Shown here piece after piece: positions 28,180 to 35,547 of a DNA stretch of 37,014 bases (position 1 is the stretch's first letter; each line of letters begins with the position of its first letter). Made by a program: the position numbers and the translations under genes. The stretch is from a virus. Location: the IMG/VR virus record IMGVR_UViG_3300011116_000511, positions 1 through 37,014 of that record. One strand, written 5' to 3'. Under the pieces are notes generated by a model that did not search any database, was not told the DNA's origin, and was given only the letters and a program-made list of their open reading frames with translations.

Positions 28180-30228
28180 TTAAATAATTTCTAAATAGTA
28201 CCCTGAAAAATAAGCCGTGTCCGCCGCACTTGAAAGTTGAATTGTAATAATTACATACAAATCAACCGTTAAATTCACCGTTGTACTTGTTACCGCACCA
28301 GTTGATTGGTTGGTGTCGCTTGCCGTTGTTGTTGCAACTTGCCAACTTTCAACAGTTGTTGCGGTTTTAATTAAAAACATTCTTTCTAATTGTGAATATA
28401 ATATTGTTGCGCCATTGCTATACAACGCAACCTGTGAACCAGCAACGGCGGCGGAAGTGTGAAAACGAAAACGAACACTCCATGTTCCTGCCGTGCCAGT
28501 TTTGCGACATCGCGCCTTTATGTTTAATATTTTCCCACTTGAAAGCGTGTTGGCTGGTATTGCAAATGAATACATTAAAGTTTCTGCCGTGCTTCCCGTT
28601 AGCGAAACATCCGCTGTGCTTTTATTTATTATATAGGCGTTGTCGTGTGCCGCAACAGCTGGATTTAACAACTCCCATCTTGTGTTGGCTAAGTTGTATT
28701 GAAGTAAACAAACAGCCAATGCGCCAGGAATGTCACCAACAACCAATGGTGAGCCACCGTATTTTGTTATTGTTTTTGCACCCAACCCATCTGGATTAAA
28801 TGTTACGCCAGAAATCGTGTTCTCGCCACTTGCCACAAAGGAGCATTTCATTTTATCGGTAAGAGTTAACGGCTTTGTATAGGTAGCCGTTATCACATTG
28901 ACTGTACCAGTCGCGGTTGCAACCTGAATCGTGTCTAGTAAATCAGCAACCGTTGTGTCTTTATCCTGAATTGTTATTGTTCGGTTTGCCGTTGCCGCTG
29001 TTTCAAATTGAGCATAAAATGTTTTTGCTGAATTAAACAATCTGAATTTTGCGCTAACAAAATGCCATACTGCATCAATAGTTAATGCTGCCTGTTGTAT
29101 CCATGTCTTTATTTTACTTGGTACAACAAACAGCTTCGCTCCTGTTCCACCTGTATCTGTATAGGCGTTCATTTCAGCTTGGGTTGCTTCTTCAACAACA
29201 CCCTTAACGGTTTCACTCGCATCAGCTACACTTGCTGTACTTGTTGCAGGGTTTAATAATTCCCATCTTGTATTAGCAAGATTATACTGCAATAAACAAA
29301 CCGCAAGAGCGTTTGGAATATCCCCTGCTACTAAAGCCTGACCACCTTTTTTAACAATGGTATGTGCTGTCAGTCCATCAGGTGAAAATGTTGGTGTTGT
29401 TGTTGCGTTTGCACCACTTGCCACAAAAGCACACATAGTTAAATCTGCTAATGTTAATGCTGGTGTATATGTTGCCGTAATAGCATCAACACTTCCACCT
29501 GCAATCGCTATTGGGACAACACCATTTGAACCATCGGCTCCCGTGTCACCCTTGTCGCCATTTGATGAAAAAGAAACCACCAAACTTTCATTATTCGAAA
29601 ACGGTAAGTTGTTAGATGCTAAAATTGTTACGGGCGATAATTCATACACATTCGCCGTTGGTGTCACCACCTTAAATGCGAAATCTATAAACTTTGCTGA
29701 ATCAAATTCCGAAAAAATCCGAATTCTTCCAAGTGTTTGGCTTGTTGATAATGCCAACGCATCCAACCATGTGGTTACATCAACGGAATCACCATTTATA
29801 TTTTTAATATAACAAAGTGTTGGCGTTGTGTTGTCGTCAAAACTAATTTTAGTATTTGCTGGAGTTGTAGTAAGAGTGTTATCGAATAAATATGGCATTG
29901 AATCACCACCAAAAACGCCATCCGTTCCGTTGGTTCCGTTTGCGCCTTTGATGTTTCCTTCTATAGTCCAAATTCCTGCAATCTTCTTATATACATCACC
30001 ACTTGTTGTGTTTAAGTAATAGTCGCCGTTGTTTCCAAGTCCGCCACCAGGAGCGCCAACTCCGTCATACCATAAATTTGTTGCACCTACCCAAGACTTT
30101 AGTGTGTCGAAAAGAATTTTGAAATTCTCCCATGATGTTCCGTTGTATTTACTCAAGCGGAACAGTTCTGTCCCATCTATATCGACTAGAAGTAACGCTG
30201 TTTCTGCTGATGTGGTCTTGTTGCTCAT
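28180..30228 (-). CDS. Large tail fiber with tandem duplicated domain
   Basis: A 682-residue protein. Residues 1-85 are a beta-rich attachment part; 91-107 and 226-238 contain collagen-like Gly-X-Y stretches (GNIKGANGTNGTDGVFG; GDKGDTGADGSNG). Two copies of a domain of about 90 residues lie at roughly 236-330 and 433-526, both ending with NALAVCLLQYNLANTRWELL or GALAVCLLQYNLANTRWELL. The C-terminal region (about 530-682), with AETLMYSFAIPANTLSSGK, looks like a trimeric beta tip that would bind the host. It is the largest gene and follows the baseplate genes. Confidence 0.8.
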   Translation of the reverse strand: MSNKTTSAETALLLVDIDGTELFRLSKYNGTSWENFKILFDTLKSWVGATNLWYDGVGAPGGGLGNNGDYYLNTTSGDVYKKIAGIWTIEGNIKGANGTNGTDGVFGGDSMPYLFDNTLTTTPANTKISFDDNTTPTLCYIKNINGDSVDVTTWLDALALSTSQTLGRIRIFSEFDSAKFIDFAFKVVTPTANVYELSPVTILASNNLPFSNNESLVVSFSSNGDKGDTGADGSNGVVPIAIAGGSVDAITATYTPALTLADLTMCAFVASGANATTTPTFSPDGLTAHTIVKKGGQALVAGDIPNALAVCLLQYNLANTRWELLNPATSTASVADASETVKGVVEEATQAEMNAYTDTGGTGAKLFVVPSKIKTWIQQAALTIDAVWHFVSAKFRLFNSAKTFYAQFETAATANRTITIQDKDTTVADLLDTIQVATATGTVNVITATYTKPLTLTDKMKCSFVASGENTISGVTFNPDGLGAKTITKYGGSPLVVGDIPGALAVCLLQYNLANTRWELLNPAVAAHDNAYIINKSTADVSLTGSTAETLMYSFAIPANTLSSGKILNIKARCRKTGTAGTWSVRFRFHTSAAVAGSQVALYSNGATILYSQLERMFLIKTATTVESWQVATTTASDTNQSTGAVTSTTVNLTVDLYVIITIQLSSAADTAYFSGYYLEII

Positions 30229-30235
30229 TTGCTTT

Positions 30236-30754
30236 TTATTGTCTTAGTTCTACTCCACCGTCTTCTCTTAATTCGTAAGTATAGTCTTCTCTTAATTCAA
30301 ATTCTCCCGCTTCAATATTTTCTGAAACCCAATTACTAACCGTAAAAACATTGTTGCGAAAGTATGTAGGAAACTTTGTCTTTTGAAATTCAAATATTGC
30401 TATGTCGCCTGTTGATATGTCTGTGTCAATATCTAAAAACCCGCTTTCTTGAATTAACTTATAAGTGAATTTCAAATCGCCATACAACTGAATAACTACA
30501 TCAAATATTGATTGTGAATTTAAGCAACTAAGTTGTGTTGGGTTTTCCGCGATGAATTCCTTCGCTCTCTTTATTACTGGCTTTGCAAGTCGCTCGTATT
30601 GAACAATCATACCCGTCGCTATTTCTGTATTCAAATCTGGGATAACAGAGATGTTATCGCTGATTAGCTTCATTGTGTACGAAGTATCGCCGTATGTAGC
30701 TATTGCCACATCGTAAATCGTTTGACCGTCTTGACAATTATAATCGAATAGCAT
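30236..30754 (-). CDS. LysM-like baseplate-associated protein
   Basis: A 172-residue protein with two similar segments, CQDGQTIYDVAIATYGDTSYTMKL at residues 7-30 and NSQSIFDVVIQLYGDLKFTYKL at about 79-100, each like a LysM fold ('G.tiydia...Yg......l'). LysM-like proteins occur in contractile baseplates (gp53 type). The C-terminus has short ELRED repeats (FELREDYTYELREDGG). It follows the gp25-like gene with 17 bases overlap. Role as wedge/hub connection is inferred. Confidence 0.6.
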   Translation of the reverse strand: MLFDYNCQDGQTIYDVAIATYGDTSYTMKLISDNISVIPDLNTEIATGMIVQYERLAKPVIKRAKEFIAENPTQLSCLNSQSIFDVVIQLYGDLKFTYKLIQESGFLDIDTDISTGDIAIFEFQKTKFPTYFRNNVFTVSNWVSENIEAGEFELREDYTYELREDGGVELRQ

Positions 30755-31028
30755 CTATGTAAATGTCTTTATTATTTCGTACATCAATCTGATTTACTTT
30801 GTAGTTGTCGCTAGTCAACTGAATTTTTATGTTCTTAATAAAGTCTTGCATATTATTTGGAGCGTTTATGTATTGGTCTGAACCAACCCCTAGCAACGGA
30901 AATTCCTTCCATTCTCCTTGAGCCGTCGCAATTATCAATTGTATATGCTGTTGGTCAGAAAATGAAATCAAAAAGTCACCATCAGTAATGGTTAAATCGT
31001 ATTCTGTTAATATTGCATCTGTTACCAT
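30738..31028 (-). CDS. gp25/gpW-like baseplate wedge protein
   Basis: A 96-residue protein whose order and size match the Mu gp46 / P2 gpW type. It contains DLTITDGDFLISFSDQQHI, QLIIATAQGEWKEFPLLGVG (with the conserved G-E of the gp25-like fold) and IKNIKIQLTSDNYKVNQIDV. It follows the spike gene, with the start overlapping that stop (TAATG). It would be a wedge component that initiates the sheath. Family call by pattern and position. Confidence 0.65.
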   Translation of the reverse strand: MVTDAILTEYDLTITDGDFLISFSDQQHIQLIIATAQGEWKEFPLLGVGSDQYINAPNNMQDFIKNIKIQLTSDNYKVNQIDVRNNKDIYIDAIRL

Positions 31029-31543
31029 TAGTGCTTGAATTTTGTGTCTTTGTATGAATTAGCGTTCAAAGGTATAATAGCGGCTGACGATATGTTGAAA
31101 GAAGTAGAGCCAAGTCCACCATCAATTGCTGATTGAGCCGTATAAGCCACTTTGATAGCGTTTATGAGTGCTGTAAACTGACTATTTATACTAGTCGTTA
31201 TCTGATTGATGTTTACTAACCCATCATTATCACCGCCATTGTAAACAATATTATCGCAATCAATAATGATTTTATCAACTTCGGTACATAAAGAAACAAA
31301 GGCCACATTAGTCGTAAGAAAAGTAACGACAACATAAGAATTTTTTTTAGGGATTGACACTATACCTTTTGTTGCTGATAACGAAGACTGCAAGCGCACA
31401 TCAAATATCTGCGCTGACTCATTGATTGGAGAAACCACGCACACTCTTTTTATTTCATCAACGCTATCAACTTTCGCTACCAACGAATAAAGTTCGTCGC
31501 TGGTCTTTGCTAGTCGTTGTATCACTTGCTTTATTTCGTTCAT
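31028..31543 (-). CDS. Baseplate spike / gpV-like protein
   Basis: A 171-residue protein with an N-terminal OB-fold-like part (DSVDEIKRVCVVSPINESAQ, DVRLQSSL, KGIVSIPKKNSYVVVTF) and a C-terminal repeat-like part with SSAAIIPLNANSYKDTKFKH. This matches small membrane-piercing spike proteins of Mu (gp45) and P2 (gpV). The C-terminal His-rich end may bind metal, as in the known spikes. The start overlaps the hub gene stop. Function inferred from pattern and order. Confidence 0.65.
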   Translation of the reverse strand: MNEIKQVIQRLAKTSDELYSLVAKVDSVDEIKRVCVVSPINESAQIFDVRLQSSLSATKGIVSIPKKNSYVVVTFLTTNVAFVSLCTEVDKIIIDCDNIVYNGGDNDGLVNINQITTSINSQFTALINAIKVAYTAQSAIDGGLGSTSFNISSAAIIPLNANSYKDTKFKH

Positions 31544-32523
31544 ATCTTATTAGCTAGTTCTATTTCTTGTCTATAACCACCAGTACCAAATTTGTAAGTC
31601 ACTTGCTTGATTAAATATGTACCATCTCTTTCGGGTAAAACTGGGTCGTGTAAAACAACCGCGTCACCGTGACGGACAAATGGAACACCAAACGCCGTAA
31701 AGCTACCATAAAACCCCGTGTAACGCATTTTGAATATTTCTCTTTCTGCATACTCTTTTAATTGCTCTGCATTAAGATTGTATTGATATACTGTTCTTGT
31801 TTCGCCGTTCGAGTCACCTGCTTCGTATTTGATAGTCGTGTTGTCTGGGAAAATACTTATTGCAGTAAGATTTATTTTAACCTGGTCTTTATCTCTGTAA
31901 TCAAGAGAATCGCTTATAATGTTTTTAGTGAATGTAAATTTCAAGTCTTTTCGTTGCGCAGGAACATAAGCCAAACCAACATTAAGAACACCGTCGCGAA
32001 ACCAACTTACAAGTCCGTAGGTTTTCTCTAGTTCCGAAAGTATCATTGATGTTGATGCTCTTGTAATTCTAAACTGACCTAAATCGACCTCTACTCCATT
32101 GGTAGTCCAAGGTACTGAATTGCCAATTACATCGTGTAATAATTCAGAAAGTTTTACCGAAGCATAACTCTTTGTGAGCGTGTTGTTTTTTAAAAACCAC
32201 ATATCATCCTGTAATGAAATCGTGATTGGTAGCTTAGGTTGTATTGCTGAAACATAACCAACAAGTATCGTGTTCATTTCTGCTTCCGTGGTTCCTTCTT
32301 GAATATAACCAACGCTTATTGAAATCTTACTACCTACTTTAATAAGCGGATTGACTCCAGCAACAATGTCGCGACCTTCAAATGAAAGTTTCCGTGGTAT
32401 AACCATGGTTCCAATGTCAGTCTGTTGTTTCCAAGTTGATGTAATTTCAATATCGCTTACATGCTTGAAAACAACTGTACTAGCATCAGTTACTATTTCT
32501 ATGTTGCTCTTTAGAATCTTCAT
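31540..32523 (-). CDS. Baseplate hub protein (gpD-like)
   Basis: A 327-residue protein with the order of a late-control/gpD-type hub: an N-terminal beta-rich domain (DIEITSTWKQQTDIGTMVIPR, VGSKISISVGYIQ), a middle with SVKLSELLHDVIGNSVP, and a C-terminal part (LKEYAEREIFKMRYTGFYGS, FGVPFVRHGDAVVLHD) resembling the closing domain of gpD and gp27. It docks the spike and tube end. It is flanked by the DUF6046-like gene and the spike gene, both with overlaps of four bases. Confidence 0.7.
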   Translation of the reverse strand: MKILKSNIEIVTDASTVVFKHVSDIEITSTWKQQTDIGTMVIPRKLSFEGRDIVAGVNPLIKVGSKISISVGYIQEGTTEAEMNTILVGYVSAIQPKLPITISLQDDMWFLKNNTLTKSYASVKLSELLHDVIGNSVPWTTNGVEVDLGQFRITRASTSMILSELEKTYGLVSWFRDGVLNVGLAYVPAQRKDLKFTFTKNIISDSLDYRDKDQVKINLTAISIFPDNTTIKYEAGDSNGETRTVYQYNLNAEQLKEYAEREIFKMRYTGFYGSFTAFGVPFVRHGDAVVLHDPVLPERDGTYLIKQVTYKFGTGGYRQEIELANKI

Positions 32524-33206
32524 TTAACAATTAATTCTATTGGTGCATCGCTTATAGCTGAAATCTCAAAGTATTGCGTGTTCATCGTGCCTGTAATTTG
32601 CGGAAAATTAAAGTCCGTAATCACGATATTGTAAATACCAAAGAGAAAAAAGAAATTACTTGTTATCGGTACTGCTTGATTTGCCTGACATACTTGTAGA
32701 AGATTATTGACTTGCTCTTTTGGGTATCTGAACGGCGAAGCATCTACAAGCGCGCCTCTTAATTTAACGACATAATCACCGTCGCTTATATATTCTTTAA
32801 CCGTTCCGTTATAACCTTGTAATGAAGTCGTAATAATGTTTTTTGACTGCATTATCTCACAAAGCAAAGAATCAATATACACTTGCGGAACAGCGTGTTT
32901 AATTCCTTGTAAATCTGTCCACTCAAACTTATTAAAATAGAACTGGTCAAAGGTTGGTAAACCAAGAAAACTAGCTTGTACGGCTGACCTATCCCATCCA
33001 GCTAGTTTTTCTTCTGAATCTCTCGTTTCTGGTGACCCAAGAAAGATGTTGCCCAATACAAACCCAGCCGTCTTGATTGATTGAAGACCTGCATTAGAAA
33101 GGATTAATTTCTGTTTGTCTGCTATCGACAACGCTTTTCCTTTAAGTGTTGGCTTCGGTGGATTAACCACGGTAAGCGATTCGTTAGGTTTTGTGTATTC
33201 GTTCAT
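32520..33206 (-). CDS. DUF6046-like tail/baseplate protein
   Basis: A 228-residue protein, which I associate with DUF6046 of Bacteroidota phages on the basis of layout: FDQFYFNKFEWTDLQG, LRGALVDASPFRYPKEQV, a beta domain, and the end YFEISAISDAPIELIV. It lies between tape measure and hub genes, where Mu gp43 or DNA-circulation-type proteins are found. It probably connects tube and hub. Family call is from memory of the pattern. Confidence 0.6.
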   Translation of the reverse strand: MNEYTKPNESLTVVNPPKPTLKGKALSIADKQKLILSNAGLQSIKTAGFVLGNIFLGSPETRDSEEKLAGWDRSAVQASFLGLPTFDQFYFNKFEWTDLQGIKHAVPQVYIDSLLCEIMQSKNIITTSLQGYNGTVKEYISDGDYVVKLRGALVDASPFRYPKEQVNNLLQVCQANQAVPITSNFFFLFGIYNIVITDFNFPQITGTMNTQYFEISAISDAPIELIVK

Positions 33207-34600
33207 TGCCCAGCTATTACTTGTGCATCATTAAGACCTTCTAGCAACGCTTTCACAACAGCGTCCTTTATTTTTGTTGTGCTTTCTGTTAAGTTGGTCG
33301 TGTTTATTTCTAATCGCTCAATCAACTTAGTGATATTCAAAGTGATATTCGTTGCTTTGGTTCCTGATACATTTCCTGCCGCGGTGCCTATTTCTTTGTC
33401 TTGCGTATCAATAACATTTTCAAGATTGTCACCTGACTGATAATTGGTTTTTGCGCCCTTCTTACCGTACTTTAATTCAAGACTTGCAAAAGAACCGCCG
33501 TCTCCTTTCCATCCATCGCTGTTTTCTGTTAAACCTAAGATACCTTTTATGCCGTCGTACATCTTCCAGATATAGCCTACCAATGTTGTGATTGTATTAG
33601 TTACTGCTGTAAGCGTCTCTGCTACTGGTGTTAAAACATAATCTAAAAGCGAAAATGTTGAAACCAATAAATCAACACCTGATTGTCCGCCCAGAATTGC
33701 TTCTCGCATTTTCTCTAGCGCGTTCCATAGTCTGCCGATTGCATTTCGTAACGATTCTGTTTGGTCCCAACAATCTTGTAAAGTCTGCCACCACGAATCA
33801 AATCGCTTCTGTGTGTCGCTTATCTTGTTCATTAACCAATCCAGAACACCATTAAGCGGACCCTTTATCTTCTCAAAGATGTGATTGAAGAAGATAAATA
33901 ATTTATCGCCGACATTCGACAATTTAACCGATGTGTTGTTAGCCATATTCTCAAGCCCGTGATAATACATACCACCTTTTTCAGACGCTTTTTTGAGTGC
34001 GCTGTCCAATTGCTCAAATGTGACTTCCATTCCTTTCTTGTAACCAATATTTGCTTTCTCTAATACTTTGTAAATGTTTACACCCGCAAAAGCAAACTGC
34101 TTTATGTCCATCGCGCTCGCTTTGCCTACATTCTTAATCTGTTGCAAGTTGACAACCATTCGTTGTAGCTTATCGCTACCGCCACCAGTTGCCGCAATCG
34201 CGTTCGATAAGTTGTGTACTGCATCAAAAGATTTTTCCGCTGAAAGCCCTGTGCTTATAAGTGCCTTGTTGGCGTCCAGTAATGCTTCAAATGAGAACGG
34301 TGTTTTCTGCGCTTCATTTAACACATTGTCGATAACGCTTTTTGCTTGCTCTGCCGTTCCTAGTAGTGTGGTTAACCCAGTCGTGGCATCTTCTACCGTC
34401 GTGCCTGCTTTCACTACTGCTTGTGTGAACTGCGCAATAGCTTGAACACCGAACGCAATACCAAACGCGTTGCCTAGCATACGAACGCTATTAGATAATT
34501 TATTGAATGATGTTTCTAAAGCATTTGTCGAAGCGGTCGCTTGCTGAATCTTAGAATTAAAATTCCCAGTTAGATTAAACTGCCAATTTGTATTAGGCAT
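33203..34600 (-). CDS. Tail tape measure protein
   Basis: A 465-residue protein in the tape measure place, right after the tail chaperone frames. Residues 75-215 have the conserved tape measure region (ATTGLTTLLGTAEQAKSVID, FSFEALLDANKALISTGLS, MVVNLQQIKNVGKASAMDIK, QFAFAGVNIYKVLEKA). A second part is hydrophobic (TLTAVTNTITTLVGYIWKMY), and the C-terminus is helical. At roughly 0.15 nm per residue this predicts a short tail of about 70 nm (an estimate). The start ATG overlaps the end of the chaperone extension frame. Confidence 0.85.
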   Translation of the reverse strand: MPNTNWQFNLTGNFNSKIQQATASTNALETSFNKLSNSVRMLGNAFGIAFGVQAIAQFTQAVVKAGTTVEDATTGLTTLLGTAEQAKSVIDNVLNEAQKTPFSFEALLDANKALISTGLSAEKSFDAVHNLSNAIAATGGGSDKLQRMVVNLQQIKNVGKASAMDIKQFAFAGVNIYKVLEKANIGYKKGMEVTFEQLDSALKKASEKGGMYYHGLENMANNTSVKLSNVGDKLFIFFNHIFEKIKGPLNGVLDWLMNKISDTQKRFDSWWQTLQDCWDQTESLRNAIGRLWNALEKMREAILGGQSGVDLLVSTFSLLDYVLTPVAETLTAVTNTITTLVGYIWKMYDGIKGILGLTENSDGWKGDGGSFASLELKYGKKGAKTNYQSGDNLENVIDTQDKEIGTAAGNVSGTKATNITLNITKLIERLEINTTNLTESTTKIKDAVVKALLEGLNDAQVIAGQ

Positions 34601-35107
34601 AGAATGTTGTTTTACCGTTTTCGATTTTTACTTTACCTGTAATCTTGAGCGCGTACCACAATTCATTCACTCGTTGCACCCAATCGTCTTCCGACAAAGC
34701 TAATGGGTCTATGTGAAAATAAAAACGAAGCAAAGCATCATTTTGCCTTGCTTCGTCGTTATCAAGTTCCTTAGAATCTTCTGCTAATTTTTTTTTAACT
34801 CACCAGTTCTAGCTTGTAAGATTTCAGCGCAACAATCACCAGCACTTCTTAGCGCATCAAAGTCTTGAGTTATCAATTTCGGGTCGTCGCCTGCAACCCA
34901 TAATGTATTGATTAAAACTTCTACCCCTTTTAGAGCATCGTCTTTAATCATTTTAGATATGATTGCAAACGCTGGTCTGTCCATTTTCCGTAAATAACAA
35001 GTTGCAAAACTTGTTCGTTCGTCGTTAAGCGGGATTTTTAGTGTCCATAACCCGTTGTACTTCTTTTTTAAATCTTCAATATTGAGGTCTTCTACTGATG
35101 TTTTCAT
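34593..35107 (-). CDS. Tail assembly chaperone long form (G-T type), by -1 frameshift
   Basis: The zero frame (34784-35107) ends at TTA AAA AAA AAT TAG. A -1 slip on the A9 run (coding strand; plus 34788-34796) changes this to AAA AAA AAA TTA GCA and continues for 64 codons (LAEDSKELDNDEARQ..., ending VKIENGKTTFYA) to a TAA at 34593-34595, which overlaps the tape measure start. The fusion has 171 residues. This is the classical gpG/gpGT arrangement of tailed phages; the acidic then aromatic/basic T-like part fits. The two forms wrap the tape measure during tail assembly. Confidence 0.88.
34784..35107 (-). CDS. Tail assembly chaperone short form (G type)
   Basis: A 107-residue protein: KTSVEDLNIEDLKKKYNGLW, then a helix with CYLRKMDRPAFAIISKMIKDD, and DPKLITQDFDALRSAGDCCAEIL, ending GELKKN. 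Short, helical proteins before the tape measure gene are the G-type chaperones. It starts with the AAAAACATCT leader, 17 bases after the tube gene. It is translated alone unless the ribosome slips at its end. Confidence 0.82.
   Translation of the reverse strand: MKTSVEDLNIEDLKKKYNGLWTLKIPLNDERTSFATCYLRKMDRPAFAIISKMIKDDALKGVEVLINTLWVAGDDPKLITQDFDALRSAGDCCAEILQARTGELKKN
34788..34796 (-). promoter_or_regulatory. Slippery A9 run for tail chaperone -1 frameshift
   Basis: On the coding strand TTA AAA AAA AAT contains X XXY YYZ type positions A AAA AAA; slipping back one base avoids the TAG directly after. The extension frame is open from the run to 34593. Confidence 0.88.
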
Positions 35108-35124
35108 AGATGTTTTTTAATTAA

Positions 35125-35541
35125 TTAAACCACAAACTTCACTTGTCCGATAAGCAAAGGTATTTCGACTGCAATCATTAAATCGCCAGTCTTGTTATCT
35201 CTTATATTCGACTTGAATCTACAATTAAGCAAAAAGTGTGTTGCTACACGACCGTTCTGCTCAAACGAAACTGTAATGTTAAATTCTGGTATCTCTTGTA
35301 ATCTTCCGTTCGGCGCGGCTACCTGCAACGCTTCAACTTCTTCCATCATAAGAGTAATTGCACCATCAAATTTAACAGTACCGAATCCACGATTGACTGC
35401 ATACGGTCCCGCGCCGTAGTTGTCTTGCATTTCTTGTTCGTCGCTATACTTCAAAGCCGTAATTCCTGCTACTGGGTTTCCGAGAATGTTAACCGTGATT
35501 GAAGCGTAGGAATATGTTATGCCGTTGATTAATGGTATCAT
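35125..35541 (-). CDS. Tail tube protein
   Basis: A 138-residue protein with a compact beta-rich pattern: MIPLINGITYSYASITVNILG, then GAITLMMEEVEALQVAAPNG and a strand with GDLMIAVEIPLLIGQVKFVV. It lies immediately after the sheath gene and before the chaperones, the standard place for the tube, and the length fits small contractile-tail tubes. It polymerises inside the sheath to form the DNA channel. Confidence 0.75.
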   Translation of the reverse strand: MIPLINGITYSYASITVNILGNPVAGITALKYSDEQEMQDNYGAGPYAVNRGFGTVKFDGAITLMMEEVEALQVAAPNGRLQEIPEFNITVSFEQNGRVATHFLLNCRFKSNIRDNKTGDLMIAVEIPLLIGQVKFVV

Positions 35542-35547
35542 TTGTTT

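Noticed and set aside
31800-31830. TTCGA-type tRNA T-loop likeness
   Set aside because: No cloverleaf could be drawn around it; it lies inside the hub gene. No other tRNA-like sequence was found.
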